Positions 34,838 to 42,897 of a DNA stretch of 64,000 nucleotides are shown here, one piece after another. Numbering within the stretch: the stretch's first letter is position 1; every line of letters starts with the position of its first letter. Under the pieces are notes generated by a model. The model did no database searches, was not told where the DNA came from, and saw nothing but the letters and a program-made list of their open reading frames with translations. This DNA is from Actinoplanes sp. SE50/110 (lineage in GTDB: Bacteria > Actinomycetota > Actinomycetes > Mycobacteriales > Micromonosporaceae), in the NCBI RefSeq assembly GCF_900119315.1, contig NZ_LT827010.1, positions 7,248,001 to 7,312,000 of the forward strand. The letters are read 5' to 3'. Made by a program: the position numbers and the translations under genes.

Positions 34838-35470
34838 CAGCGCGCCGGCCGCGACCAGCACCCCCGCCCACAACCGGTCCACGTTGAACCAGGCCCGGCG
34901 CAGGATGTTCACGCCCAGGAATTCGTAGACGAGCAGGGCGCAGCCGGCCATCACGGTGAACATCGCGACGGTGTGCACCCCGGCCGCCGCCAGGCCGGTC
35001 AGGGCGGCCAGCGGGGAGCCGCCGGCGCCGGCGCCCGGCATCGCGTGGCCGGCGTGGGACGCGCCCGGCACCGGGGTGGTGGTGAGGACCGGGAGCAGCA
35101 TCAGGCCGGCCCCGTGCGCCGACGACATCAGGAAGGACCAGCCGGCCAGCTGGGCCGAGGACAGCCGCATCCCGGCCCAGCGGAAGTGGCGTTCGGACAG
35201 CAGCCGCCACAGGCCGAAGCCGACCAGCAGCGCGCCGCCGGCGATGCCGACCACGTTCGCGGCGACCACCGACCGGGTGGCCGAGATGATCGCCGCGACG
35301 ATCGCGACCGAGGCGAGGTGCCCGGCCGCGATCGGGGGCAGGGACAGCAGCATCACCCGGCGGCTGCGTTCCTGCATGCCCCGGGCCACCGCGAACAGCC
35401 AGCCCATCGCCGGGTTCAGCCCATGGAAGGCCCCGAGCGCGATCAGCGCGGCATAGGTTTCCCAGGTCAC
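34817..35470 (-). CDS. Membrane protein, partner of the selenium-binding protein
   Basis: A 217-residue protein with about six hydrophobic segments. It opens ALIALGAFHGLNPAMGWLF, where a His-Gly-Leu-Asn-Pro turn follows the first helix as in some HupE/UreJ- and metal-efflux-like proteins. A Gly/His-containing loop (SHAGHAMPG) lies in the middle. The GTG at 35470 overlaps the stop of the selenium-binding protein gene (GTGA), so they are coupled. The two-gene unit may handle copper or another metal, but the function is unassigned. Confidence 0.7.
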   Translation of the reverse strand: MTWETYAALIALGAFHGLNPAMGWLFAVARGMQERSRRVMLLSLPPIAAGHLASVAIVAAIISATRSVVAANVVGIAGGALLVGFGLWRLLSERHFRWAGMRLSSAQLAGWSFLMSSAHGAGLMLLPVLTTTPVPGASHAGHAMPGAGAGGSPLAALTGLAAAGVHTVAMFTVMAGCALLVYEFLGVNILRRAWFNVDRLWAGVLVAAGALTIAITA

Positions 35471-36873
35471 GGTGCGGACGGGAAGCAGTACGAGTCGGAG
35501 GACGCGTCGCCGCCCTGCAACCGGGTCTGGTGCACCCGCAGGCCGCGGAATTCGTCGCCGTGCGGGAAGAACCGGTCGTCCAGCGTGAACGACGTGTCGG
35601 TCACGTCCAGTTTGGCCAGCCAGGCACCGACCCCGTCCGGGTAGAACTGGTCGTCCCACGAGCCGTACAGCGAATTGGTGACGTAGACGCGCTTGCCGTC
35701 CCGGGACACCTCGACCATCTGCGGCCCGCCGGCCAGCGGCTCGTCCGGGAACGCCGGGTGCGGGGTGCGCCGCACGATCCCGCCGAGGTGCACCGAGTCG
35801 ACGAAGACGGGGTGGAACGGGTCGCTGACGTCGTAGCGCCGCAGCTCACCGGTGCCCCAGCAGGACACGTACAAAAACTTGTCGTCGACCGACAGGTCGA
35901 TGTCGGTGACCAGCGGAGGCACCGCCGAGAACGGTTGCAGGGCGGGCGGCAGGTCGGCCGGGTCGGCCGGCTCGGCCGGGATGTCGATCACCTTGCGGAC
36001 CTCGAACTGCCCGCCGGAGCGGTGCCACAGCCAGATCGACGCGGAAAGGTCCTCGACCGAGACGACCACCCCGACGAAGCCGTACGTCGCGGCCGGGTCA
36101 TGTGCCGGGCGCAGCTCCAGCGTCATCTGGTACTGGTCGCCGAGGTCGACGGTCTGCACCAGGGTGCGCTTGGCCAGGTCCCAGAAGTGGATCCGGTGCC
36201 CGTACTGCCGGCCGAGCAGCAACTCCGGCACCAGCCCGTCCTCGATCATGTCGGGGGTGCCCCACTCGGAGGTGACCAGCACGTCCTGGGTGAGGTGCCA
36301 CCAGAAGTCGTACGCCAGTTTCTGATCGCCGCGGTCGGCCTCCCACTGCCCGCGAACGTCGAAGCTCTGGTGGTCGAGGACCGCGATGCCGCCCGGCCCG
36401 CCGCCCTGGCCGGCGCCGAGCGCGGAGACGTAGATGCCGTCCGGCCCGCAGTGGATCGTGTGCGGCCGCGAGTAGTCCGCCTTGGCCGCCAGCTCCGCGG
36501 CGCTGATCTCCTTGACCAGCCGCGGGTTCTGCGGGTCGGGCTGGGTGTCGTAGACGTAGATCCGCGACGACCGCAGACCGGGGACGATCAGGTAGCGGCG
36601 CTCGACGTGCGGGTGCGGGGCGGTCGGGCAGAGCGCGCTGGAGCAGGCGTTCCAGCCGAAGTGGTGCAGCTCGTCACCGGTGTGCGGCAGGTCGGTCCAG
36701 CCGACCACCCTGCCGTAGCTGCCGGAGCCGGGGTCGGTGTCGACCACCGCGAGCGCGTCCGGGCGGGTGGCGGAACGGTCGAAGGCGGCGATGTACGCCA
36801 GCTTCTCCGCGGGGGCGCCGGCCGCGTCGCCGGGTGAGGGGTAGAACGTCGGATCCGGAGTCCATCGCGTCAT
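35467..36873 (-). CDS. Selenium-binding protein / methanethiol oxidase family
   Basis: A 468-residue member of the SBP56 family, some of which are copper-dependent methanethiol oxidases making formaldehyde, H2O2 and H2S. Clear family segments are GWNACSSALCP (with its conserved Cys), RSSRIYVYDTQPDPQNP, YSRPHTIHCGPDGIYVSALG, FWWHLTQDVLVTSEWGTP and YVTNSLYGSWDDQFYP. No signal peptide is visible. The ATG at 36873 has GAGG nine bases upstream; an ATG three codons earlier (36882) is worse placed. It is the first gene of a pair with a membrane protein. Confidence 0.92.
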   Translation of the reverse strand: MTRWTPDPTFYPSPGDAAGAPAEKLAYIAAFDRSATRPDALAVVDTDPGSGSYGRVVGWTDLPHTGDELHHFGWNACSSALCPTAPHPHVERRYLIVPGLRSSRIYVYDTQPDPQNPRLVKEISAAELAAKADYSRPHTIHCGPDGIYVSALGAGQGGGPGGIAVLDHQSFDVRGQWEADRGDQKLAYDFWWHLTQDVLVTSEWGTPDMIEDGLVPELLLGRQYGHRIHFWDLAKRTLVQTVDLGDQYQMTLELRPAHDPAATYGFVGVVVSVEDLSASIWLWHRSGGQFEVRKVIDIPAEPADPADLPPALQPFSAVPPLVTDIDLSVDDKFLYVSCWGTGELRRYDVSDPFHPVFVDSVHLGGIVRRTPHPAFPDEPLAGGPQMVEVSRDGKRVYVTNSLYGSWDDQFYPDGVGAWLAKLDVTDTSFTLDDRFFPHGDEFRGLRVHQTRLQGGDASSDSYCFPSAP

Positions 36874-36947
36874 GCCGCTCATCCTCGCCCCGCCCTGGTC
36901 CGCGGGCCAGGGTTACATGTGTCAATGACTTGTCAACGGCAGCGGGA

Positions 36948-39245
36948 TCACCGGGCGTCCAGCGGCAGCCGCACCAGAACGGTCGTGCCGTCCCCGTCGC
37001 CGGTCAGCTCGATGCTGCCGTGGTGGCGTTCCACCACCGCCCGGCTCAGCGTGAGTCCCAGCCCGCTGCCCGGCAGCGTCCGCTCATGTCCGCGGCTGGT
37101 CCGATAGCGACCAGTGAACAGCTTTTCCCGCTCGTCCTGCGGCACGTCCACCGCCGCGTCCGAGACGGCCAGTTCGGCGGCCCGCCCGGCCCGGCGCAGG
37201 CGGACCTCGACGTGCCCGCCGTCCGGGCTGTACCGGATCGCGCTGCCGATCAGGTTCTCCACGATGTGCCGCAGCCGGTCCCGGTCGCCGGGCACGATCA
37301 GCTCGGCCGGCAGGTCGGTGTCGATCGCCACGGGGGCGGCGCCGATCGCCACCCGGGTGCGGTCCACCACGTCACGGACCACCTCGGCCAGGTCCATCGG
37401 GGTGCGCCGGACGTCGGCGTGCCCGGCGTCCAGGGCGGACAGTTCGAGCAACTCGTTGATGATCTCCCGGAGTTGCAGCGCGTTGCGTTCCACCACGGCG
37501 ATCAGGCGCGGCCCGTCGCGGACCAGGGTGGCCTCGTCCGCCTCGCGCAGCAGCTCGGTGTACGCGCTGATCGAGGTGAGCGGGGTGCGCAGCTCGTGCC
37601 CGATCAGCGCCAGGTATTCGTTCTTGCTGCGCACCAGTTGCCGTTGCAGGTCCTCGACCCGGCGGCGTTCGACGAACTGCCCGAGGTGCGCGGCGATCCC
37701 GGACATCAGCGCGACCAGCTCGTCCTCCGGGTCCTCGACCGCGTCGGTGAAGACGGTCAGCACCCCGATCGTCCCGGTCCCGTCGTGCACCGGAATGGCC
37801 AGCGCGGCGTGCAGCCGTTGGGCGCTGTCCGGGGAGATCACGCTGTCCGAGTGGCCCACGTCGCGGATCCACAGCGGTTTGTCGACCTGCCAGGCCTGTC
37901 CGGCCAGCCCCTGACCGTAGGTCAGCTCGTCCGGCACGGCGATCCCGGTCGCCCAGCCCGGCGTGCTGAACCGGGCCGCCGCCCGGATCACCGCCGCACC
38001 CGCGTCGGCCATCCACAGCTCGGCGTGCACCCAGTCGAGGGTGGCGACCACCGCCTCCAGCACCCGCGGCCCGGCCGCCTCGATGCTCGCCGCCTCGGCC
38101 AGCGCCGTGGTCACCGCGAGCTCGCAGGAGCGGAAGCGTTCCGCCCGGCGCTGCCGGGTCACATCCTGCATCGCCTGGACCGCGCCGACCACCCGACCGT
38201 CCGGTCCGAGGATCGGCTGGGCGTCGATCAGAAAGTGCCGGGTCCGTTTGGTCCGGCTGGGCCGGGCCAGCGGCTCGTCGCGCACCGGTTCCCCGGCGAG
38301 TGCCCGGAACAGGCCGAGCTCGTCGGTGTCCCGCGGGTCGTCGGCCCAGGTGCGGCGCATCCGCTCGTTCGCGAACACGACATGTCCGTCGGCGTCGCAG
38401 GCGATCACGCCGTCGTGCAGGCTCTCCAGCACCGCGTCCAGGAACCGGTGCTGCTGCTCCAGCTCGTACCGCGCCAGCTGCTCGCCGATCAGCAGGGTGG
38501 CGACCTCGGCCGCCTCGGCCACCGCGGTGATCTGCTCCGGCGACCACTCGCGCGGCCGCAGGTCGTAGGCACAGCACACGCCGAGTACCTGTCCGTCCCG
38601 ATCGTGCACCGGATGTCCCAGGTACGCGCCGCCGTGCCGGCGCACCACCCCGTCCGGCACCCGGTCGTCGACGGTCGCGTCGTCGACGATCACCGCGCCG
38701 CCCCCGTGCACGACGAGCCCGCCGAGCGAGCCGTGCAGCGGGGTGTCGGCGATCGCCGCCCAGTCCTCGGCGACACCCCAGCTGCCGTACAGTCGGAGCT
38801 TCTCCCCCTCGACGAACTGGATGCACGCGCTCGGCGTCTGCGCCCCGCGGGCGGTCAGCGCGGCCAGCTGATCGGCGGTGCCGCTGGTCAGCACACCGCG
38901 GTGGAGCACCGGCAGCATGGCCCCGCCGAGCACATCGCGCAGCAGGTGCGCCCCGCCGGCCACCTCACCGCCGACCCGCCGCCGCACCGACCCGTCCGCC
39001 GGTCCGAACCCGCCGTCGGTCTGCTCACTGCCCGCGACCGGGCCGGTGCCGGCCATCCGCCGGAAGTCACCGCCCACGCGCGCCTCACGGTTGCCGAAAG
39101 CTTTGCTGGCGGCCGCCGGCAAGCCGGGATGCTCGTCGACGGCCGTCCCCCCGTGAAGCTCGGCCGCACGCGCGAGTGCCGCGGCTTCCGCCGCCGACGC
39201 CCTTCCGGGCAGCCCGGCGCCACTGCCGGGGTCTTCTCGCCGCAT
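36948..39245 (-). CDS. Hybrid-input histidine kinase (GAF-PAS-GAF-HisKA-HATPase)
   Basis: A 765-residue soluble sensor kinase. A first GAF-like domain (about 100-255) is followed by a PAS domain (265-365, LESLHDGVIACDADG), a second GAF domain (375-525) and HisKA with phospho-acceptor His550 in LIGHELRTPL. The ATPase domain has the N-box near HIVENLIGSAIRYSPDGG and a G-box GSGLGLTL. No TM segment is present, so signals are cytoplasmic or diffusible. The ATG at 39245 is supported by GGAGG six bases upstream. No cognate response regulator is adjacent. Confidence 0.92.
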   Translation of the reverse strand: MRREDPGSGAGLPGRASAAEAAALARAAELHGGTAVDEHPGLPAAASKAFGNREARVGGDFRRMAGTGPVAGSEQTDGGFGPADGSVRRRVGGEVAGGAHLLRDVLGGAMLPVLHRGVLTSGTADQLAALTARGAQTPSACIQFVEGEKLRLYGSWGVAEDWAAIADTPLHGSLGGLVVHGGGAVIVDDATVDDRVPDGVVRRHGGAYLGHPVHDRDGQVLGVCCAYDLRPREWSPEQITAVAEAAEVATLLIGEQLARYELEQQHRFLDAVLESLHDGVIACDADGHVVFANERMRRTWADDPRDTDELGLFRALAGEPVRDEPLARPSRTKRTRHFLIDAQPILGPDGRVVGAVQAMQDVTRQRRAERFRSCELAVTTALAEAASIEAAGPRVLEAVVATLDWVHAELWMADAGAAVIRAAARFSTPGWATGIAVPDELTYGQGLAGQAWQVDKPLWIRDVGHSDSVISPDSAQRLHAALAIPVHDGTGTIGVLTVFTDAVEDPEDELVALMSGIAAHLGQFVERRRVEDLQRQLVRSKNEYLALIGHELRTPLTSISAYTELLREADEATLVRDGPRLIAVVERNALQLREIINELLELSALDAGHADVRRTPMDLAEVVRDVVDRTRVAIGAAPVAIDTDLPAELIVPGDRDRLRHIVENLIGSAIRYSPDGGHVEVRLRRAGRAAELAVSDAAVDVPQDEREKLFTGRYRTSRGHERTLPGSGLGLTLSRAVVERHHGSIELTGDGDGTTVLVRLPLDAR

Positions 39246-40001
39246 GGCCGACCTCCACAACCCAGCCTAGATGCACGAAAACCCTAAAACCGTCAAATCG
39301 CGCGGCCAGGCGAGCCGCTTCCCGGCCCGACCCCGCCGCCGGATCCGCGCTCCAGCACCACAAGGCACCGCCCGCAAGACGAAGCCTCTCGATGGTCGCC
39401 GCCCCGGGACCGCGGCCTCGGCGCCGGGCAGGCGGTGGTCTTCACCGCCGATTTGCCGGTACGTCGTGAGCACCCCGCCCTGCGCGCTCGCGCCCCGGAG
39501 TGGCGCCTCAGTACCGCCGCCTGGCCCGTGCGGGGCCAGGCCCCCAACGTCCGTTCACAGCATTTTCTCAGCCGACTTTTGTGCCTTTCATCGGTCTCCG
39601 ACCGAGAATCGCCGTCATTCTCGGAAATTCGACGTAAAGGACCGGATCGAGGACTGGCTGCCCTCCTGGGCTCTCCACGCACCAGTGTCTTGATCGTTGA
39701 GCGCCGGCAATCCGTGACACCACGCGATCGACACCGAACGGAACAGAGTCATCGCTGGCCAGCCGATCGGGTGGCGTAACAACAGGACGGGGCCGCCTCG
39801 TCCTGCTCAAATGAGCTCAACGTCACCGGAATGCCCGGATGTCGAATTCATGACGACTGTTGCGCGCCGTCACCGCCACCCGAATAGGAAACGATGAACG
39901 TATCGTTTCGATAACGTGAATTCCGTCTATCGGTTCGACGTCTCTACAGTTCCGGCACGCGCGCCGCCGGGTCGTGCGCGAGGAAGGGAAAGGGAATTCC
40001 C
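39246..40001. other. 756-bp gene-free region, relatively AT-rich
   Basis: Several short frames exist here, but none looks like a protein. Composition shifts toward A+T between about 39540 and 39960 compared with all neighbours. It contains a small inverted repeat AGGACG/CGTCCT (39783-39803), a 22-bp palindrome at 39888-39909 and, at the right end, a purine-rich site (GGAAGGGAAAGGG) before the GTG at 40002. It is probably the long regulatory region of the acidic/lysine protein gene; a small RNA cannot be excluded. Confidence 0.5.
39888..39909. promoter_or_regulatory. 22-bp palindrome, possible operator
   Basis: GAAACGAT (39888-39895), a 6-bp spacer and ATCGTTTC (39902-39909) form a perfect inverted repeat about 92 bp upstream of the gene at 40002. 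An 8+8 symmetry in GC-rich DNA with AT-rich arms is typical of dimeric repressors. The protein that binds it is unknown. Confidence 0.5.
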
Positions 40002-40880
40002 GTGGGCAAGAAGAAGGCTGCTGCTCTGCTCGAGGACCTTGCGCCGGTCGAGGAGACCGTCGCGGCCGAGGAGACCACCGAATCCACTTCGGTCGAGGCC
40101 GCTCCGGCCGCGACCGCTGAGGCCGAAGACGCTCCGACCGACGCCGCTTCGACCGAGACCGCTCAGGCCGAAGACGCTCCGACCGACACCGCTTCGACCG
40201 AGACCGCTCAGGCCGAAGACGCTCCGACCGAGGCCGAGCCCAAGAAGGACAAGAAGAAGAAGGGCAAGAAGGCCAAGAAGTCGGCCGAGCCCATCACCGA
40301 CGAGGCCGCCGCTGAGGACAGCGTGGCCGACGAAGCCGACGGCGCCGACGAGCCCGCCACCGAGGAAGCGCCAGCCGAGGCCGCCGCCGACACCGCGGAC
40401 GCCACCGAGGCCGAGGACACCGCGGACGCTCCGGCCGACGACGCCACCGAGGAAGCGGCAGCCGAGGAGCCCGCCTCGGAAGCACCGGCCGCGGAAGAGG
40501 CCACCGCGGAAGAGACCGCCGTCGAGGCCACCGCCGAGGAGAAGCCCAAGAAGGGCAAGAAGAAGGGCAAGAAGGCCAAGAAGACTGCGGAGGCCACCGT
40601 CGACGCGGCGCCGGCCGACGAGGTCGAGGCGCCGGCCGACGAGGAAGTCGCCGTGGCGGAGACGGCTGCCGAGGAAGCTCCGGGCGAGGAAGCTCCCGGC
40701 GAGGAAGCCGCGACCGAGGTAGGCCCCGCGGAGGAGACCACCGAGGAGACCGAGGCCGCCGACGAAACGGCTCCGGTCGAGGAAGCCGCCGCGGAAGAGG
40801 CTCCGGCTGCAGAGGCCGCGGTCGAGGACGAGGCCGCGGAGGCGCCCAAGAAGGGCAAGAAGGGCAAGAAGAAGAAGTGA
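40002..40880 (+). CDS. Disordered protein of alternating acidic and lysine blocks
   Basis: A 292-residue low-complexity protein with three similar modules: an acidic Ala/Glu/Asp/Thr/Pro block of about 80-90 residues, then a lysine cluster. Clusters lie at 81-93, 181-194 and 283-292 and contain KKGKKAKK or close variants. I see no aromatic residue and no Arg, Cys, His or Asn. Residues 43-76 contain a 15-residue repeat (EDAPTDTASTETAQA type). Lysine clusters recall histone-like tails, but the overall charge is acidic, so this may be a charge-patterned scaffold rather than a DNA compactor. The GTG at 40002 begins MGKKKAAA behind a GGAAGGGAAAGGG leader. Confidence 0.7.
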   Translation: MGKKKAAALLEDLAPVEETVAAEETTESTSVEAAPAATAEAEDAPTDAASTETAQAEDAPTDTASTETAQAEDAPTEAEPKKDKKKKGKKAKKSAEPITDEAAAEDSVADEADGADEPATEEAPAEAAADTADATEAEDTADAPADDATEEAAAEEPASEAPAAEEATAEETAVEATAEEKPKKGKKKGKKAKKTAEATVDAAPADEVEAPADEEVAVAETAAEEAPGEEAPGEEAATEVGPAEETTEETEAADETAPVEEAAAEEAPAAEAAVEDEAAEAPKKGKKGKKKK

Positions 40881-40920
40881 CGGAGCAGGCCGCCGCATCG
40901 CCAGGGTGCGGCGGCCCGAT

Positions 40921-41040
40921 TCGGCCCGGATGAGGCAGGCGTGGACGGGCAGGGCCGGACGAGGCAGGGCGCGGATGGGCAGGGCCGGACGAGGCAGAGC
41001 GCGGATGGGCAGGGCCGGACGAGGCAGGGCGCGGACGGGT
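40921..41040. repeat. 30-bp tandem array, four copies
   Basis: Four exact-period units begin at 40921, 40951, 40981 and 41011, with core GCCGGACGAGGCAGGGCGCG. The array lies between the acidic/lysine protein gene and the convergent trmB gene. Confidence 0.9.
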
Positions 41041-41068
41041 GGGGCACCCCGTACCGGCTGAGCGGGGT

Positions 41069-41773
41069 TCAGATTCTGGTGTAGCGCAGGTCGGTGATGG
41101 GCCGGCCGGCCTCGGTGCCGCGTCTTTCGAATTTGGTGCGCGGGCGGGTGTGCGGCGAGCCGGCGGGGAGGCGGCGCAGGCCGGGGTCGGCGTCGAGGGT
41201 TTCGGCCATGGCTTCGGCGTAGTGCGGCCAGTCGGTGGCGCAGTGCAGGACACCGCCGGGGTGCAGGCGGTCGCGGAGCAGGGCCACGTTCGCCGGTTGG
41301 ATCAGCCGCCGCTTGTGGTGACGGGCCTTGGGCCACGGGTCCGGGAAGAAGACGTGGACGGCGTCGAGCGCCTCCGGGGCGATCCGGTGGACCAGCTGCA
41401 TGGCGTCGCCGAGGGCGACCCGGACGTTGGTCAGCCCGAGGTCGCCGACCAGGGCCAGCAGGTTGCCGATGCCCGGGGTGTGCACCTCGACGGCCAGGTA
41501 GTCGCGGGCCGGGTCGGCGGCGGCCATCGCGGCGGTGGCGTCGCCCATGCCGAATCCGATCTCGAGGACGACGGGCGCCGCACGGCCGAAGAGCCGCGGC
41601 AGGTCGAGCGGGGTGCGGTCGCCGTCCAGGACGGTCAGGCCGAACAGCGGCCAGAGCGCGGCGTGGGCGTCCGCGTGCCGGCTGCTCATCCGCCCCCGCC
41701 TCGGGTGAAAAGTCCGGATCGGCCGAGGTTCGTCGATTCCGGGGCCGGGCGTGTCGCGGGGGGTCTCAGTCAT
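41069..41773 (-). CDS. trmB: tRNA (guanosine(46)-N7)-methyltransferase
   Basis: A 234-residue SAM-dependent enzyme that makes m7G46 in the tRNA variable loop. Motif I is VVLEIGFGMGDAT, the diagnostic substrate motif is HVFFPDPWPKARHHKRRL, and the C-terminal TKFERRG is also typical. The ATG at 41773 has GGGG six bases upstream; an ATG four codons earlier is less well placed. It is monocistronic as far as can be seen. Confidence 0.95.
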   Translation of the reverse strand: MTETPRDTPGPGIDEPRPIRTFHPRRGRMSSRHADAHAALWPLFGLTVLDGDRTPLDLPRLFGRAAPVVLEIGFGMGDATAAMAAADPARDYLAVEVHTPGIGNLLALVGDLGLTNVRVALGDAMQLVHRIAPEALDAVHVFFPDPWPKARHHKRRLIQPANVALLRDRLHPGGVLHCATDWPHYAEAMAETLDADPGLRRLPAGSPHTRPRTKFERRGTEAGRPITDLRYTRI

Positions 41774-41804
41774 GGCGGGCCCCACGATACCGCCGGGCCC
41801 GCGG

Positions 41805-42722
41805 TCAGCGAGGCCGGGCCGACGGCTGGGAGCCCTGGTGGAGCAGGGTGCGGGCGCCGGTCTTCAGGTCGACCAGCGTCACCCAGGAGTGGCCCCGGGT
41901 CTGTGAGGTGACCAGTGCGTGCCCGGCGTCGAGATACGCCGCCTCCCGGTCCTGGGGCACCCCGACCGTCCTCTTGGCGCCGGTTCCCGGATCCCATTCG
42001 ACGACGTGCACCGGCTCGTTCTCAGCCGCCGTCTCCCCCTCCTGGTAGGCGGTGAACGCGAGCCGTTTCCCGTCCGGGCTCCAGGCCGGCACCGCCGCGA
42101 ACCCCTTGTTCTGCAGGCTGCCGCCGCCGTACGCGGCCACCGTCCGCTCCTCCCCCGAGCTGACCGTCCCGATGCTCAGGCAGGCGTCGTAGACCGCGTC
42201 ACACTCCCCGCCCCGGAAGGCGATCTGTTTGCCGTCCGGCGACCAGGCCACCGCGTCGTCCACCCGCAGCCGGTCGGCCAGCGACCCGGTCACCTTCTGC
42301 GGCGCTTCGACCTCGGGCAGGTCCTCACCGCGGCACCCGGCGGGGAAAAGGACTTCCGGGTTGCCCGACCCGGCGGCCGCGATCCGGTAGACGCCCGGCC
42401 CCCCGGTGCAGGAGGTGGACGCGAACGCCAGCCACTTCCCGTCCGGTGACCAGGACGCCCCGCCGGCCGGCCGGTCGCTGACCCGCCGCTGCCCGGTCCC
42501 GTCCGGCTTCATGGTCCACAGCCGGCCGTCCCTGAGCACGGCCAGCTGCCTGCCGTCCGGTGACCACCGGGGTCGGGCGTACCCGGCCCCGGTGGTGATC
42601 CGCTTCTCGGCCGGTCCGGCGCTGACGTAGACGTCCCCGCCGCGGACGTAGGCCATCGGGGTGGGAAGTGCCGGAACCGGAACGATTCCGGCCAGCATCG
42701 CGACCGCCACCACATTGATCAT
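41805..42722 (-). CDS. TolB/PD40-type beta-propeller protein
   Basis: A 305-residue exported or secreted propeller. The N-terminus has a short hydrophobic signal (VVAVAMLAGIVPVPAL), and at least five PD40 strands repeat the W-S-P-D-G-K/R signature (for example RWSPDGRQLAV, SWSPDGKWLAF and AWSPDGKRLAF). Such proteins usually bind other proteins or glycans rather than catalyse. The ATG at 42722 is preceded by GGAAGGAAG. No protein partner is visible. Confidence 0.82.
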   Translation of the reverse strand: MINVVAVAMLAGIVPVPALPTPMAYVRGGDVYVSAGPAEKRITTGAGYARPRWSPDGRQLAVLRDGRLWTMKPDGTGQRRVSDRPAGGASWSPDGKWLAFASTSCTGGPGVYRIAAAGSGNPEVLFPAGCRGEDLPEVEAPQKVTGSLADRLRVDDAVAWSPDGKQIAFRGGECDAVYDACLSIGTVSSGEERTVAAYGGGSLQNKGFAAVPAWSPDGKRLAFTAYQEGETAAENEPVHVVEWDPGTGAKRTVGVPQDREAAYLDAGHALVTSQTRGHSWVTLVDLKTGARTLLHQGSQPSARPR

Positions 42723-42784
42723 GGCTTCTTCCTTCCCCCGGACGTCTCCACGCCCCTGCACCATCGTCGCAACCGGCCTACTCC

Positions 42785-42858
42785 TTAACGCGGATGACGA
42801 ATCGCGGATGACGAATCGCGGCTGAGGGCACGCGGATGAGGGAACACGGCTGACGGAC
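42785..42858. repeat. 14-bp repeats resembling the ggt gene end
   Basis: CGGATGACGAATCG occurs at 42791 and 42805, followed by diverged copies. The preceding TTAACGCGGATG closely resembles the gamma-glutamyltransferase stop region at 42898-42909 (CTAACGCGGATG), so it may be another outward duplication of a gene end. Confidence 0.5.
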
Positions 42859-42897
42859 CTCCGGGGCGGGGGCCGGCACGTTCCACTGCGGCGCGGG

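Noticed and set aside
39927..41336. Minus-strand frame across the acidic/lysine protein
   Set aside because: The plus-strand frame has a start with a ribosome site and a patterned protein; the minus frame continues through a 30-bp array and into trmB's antisense.
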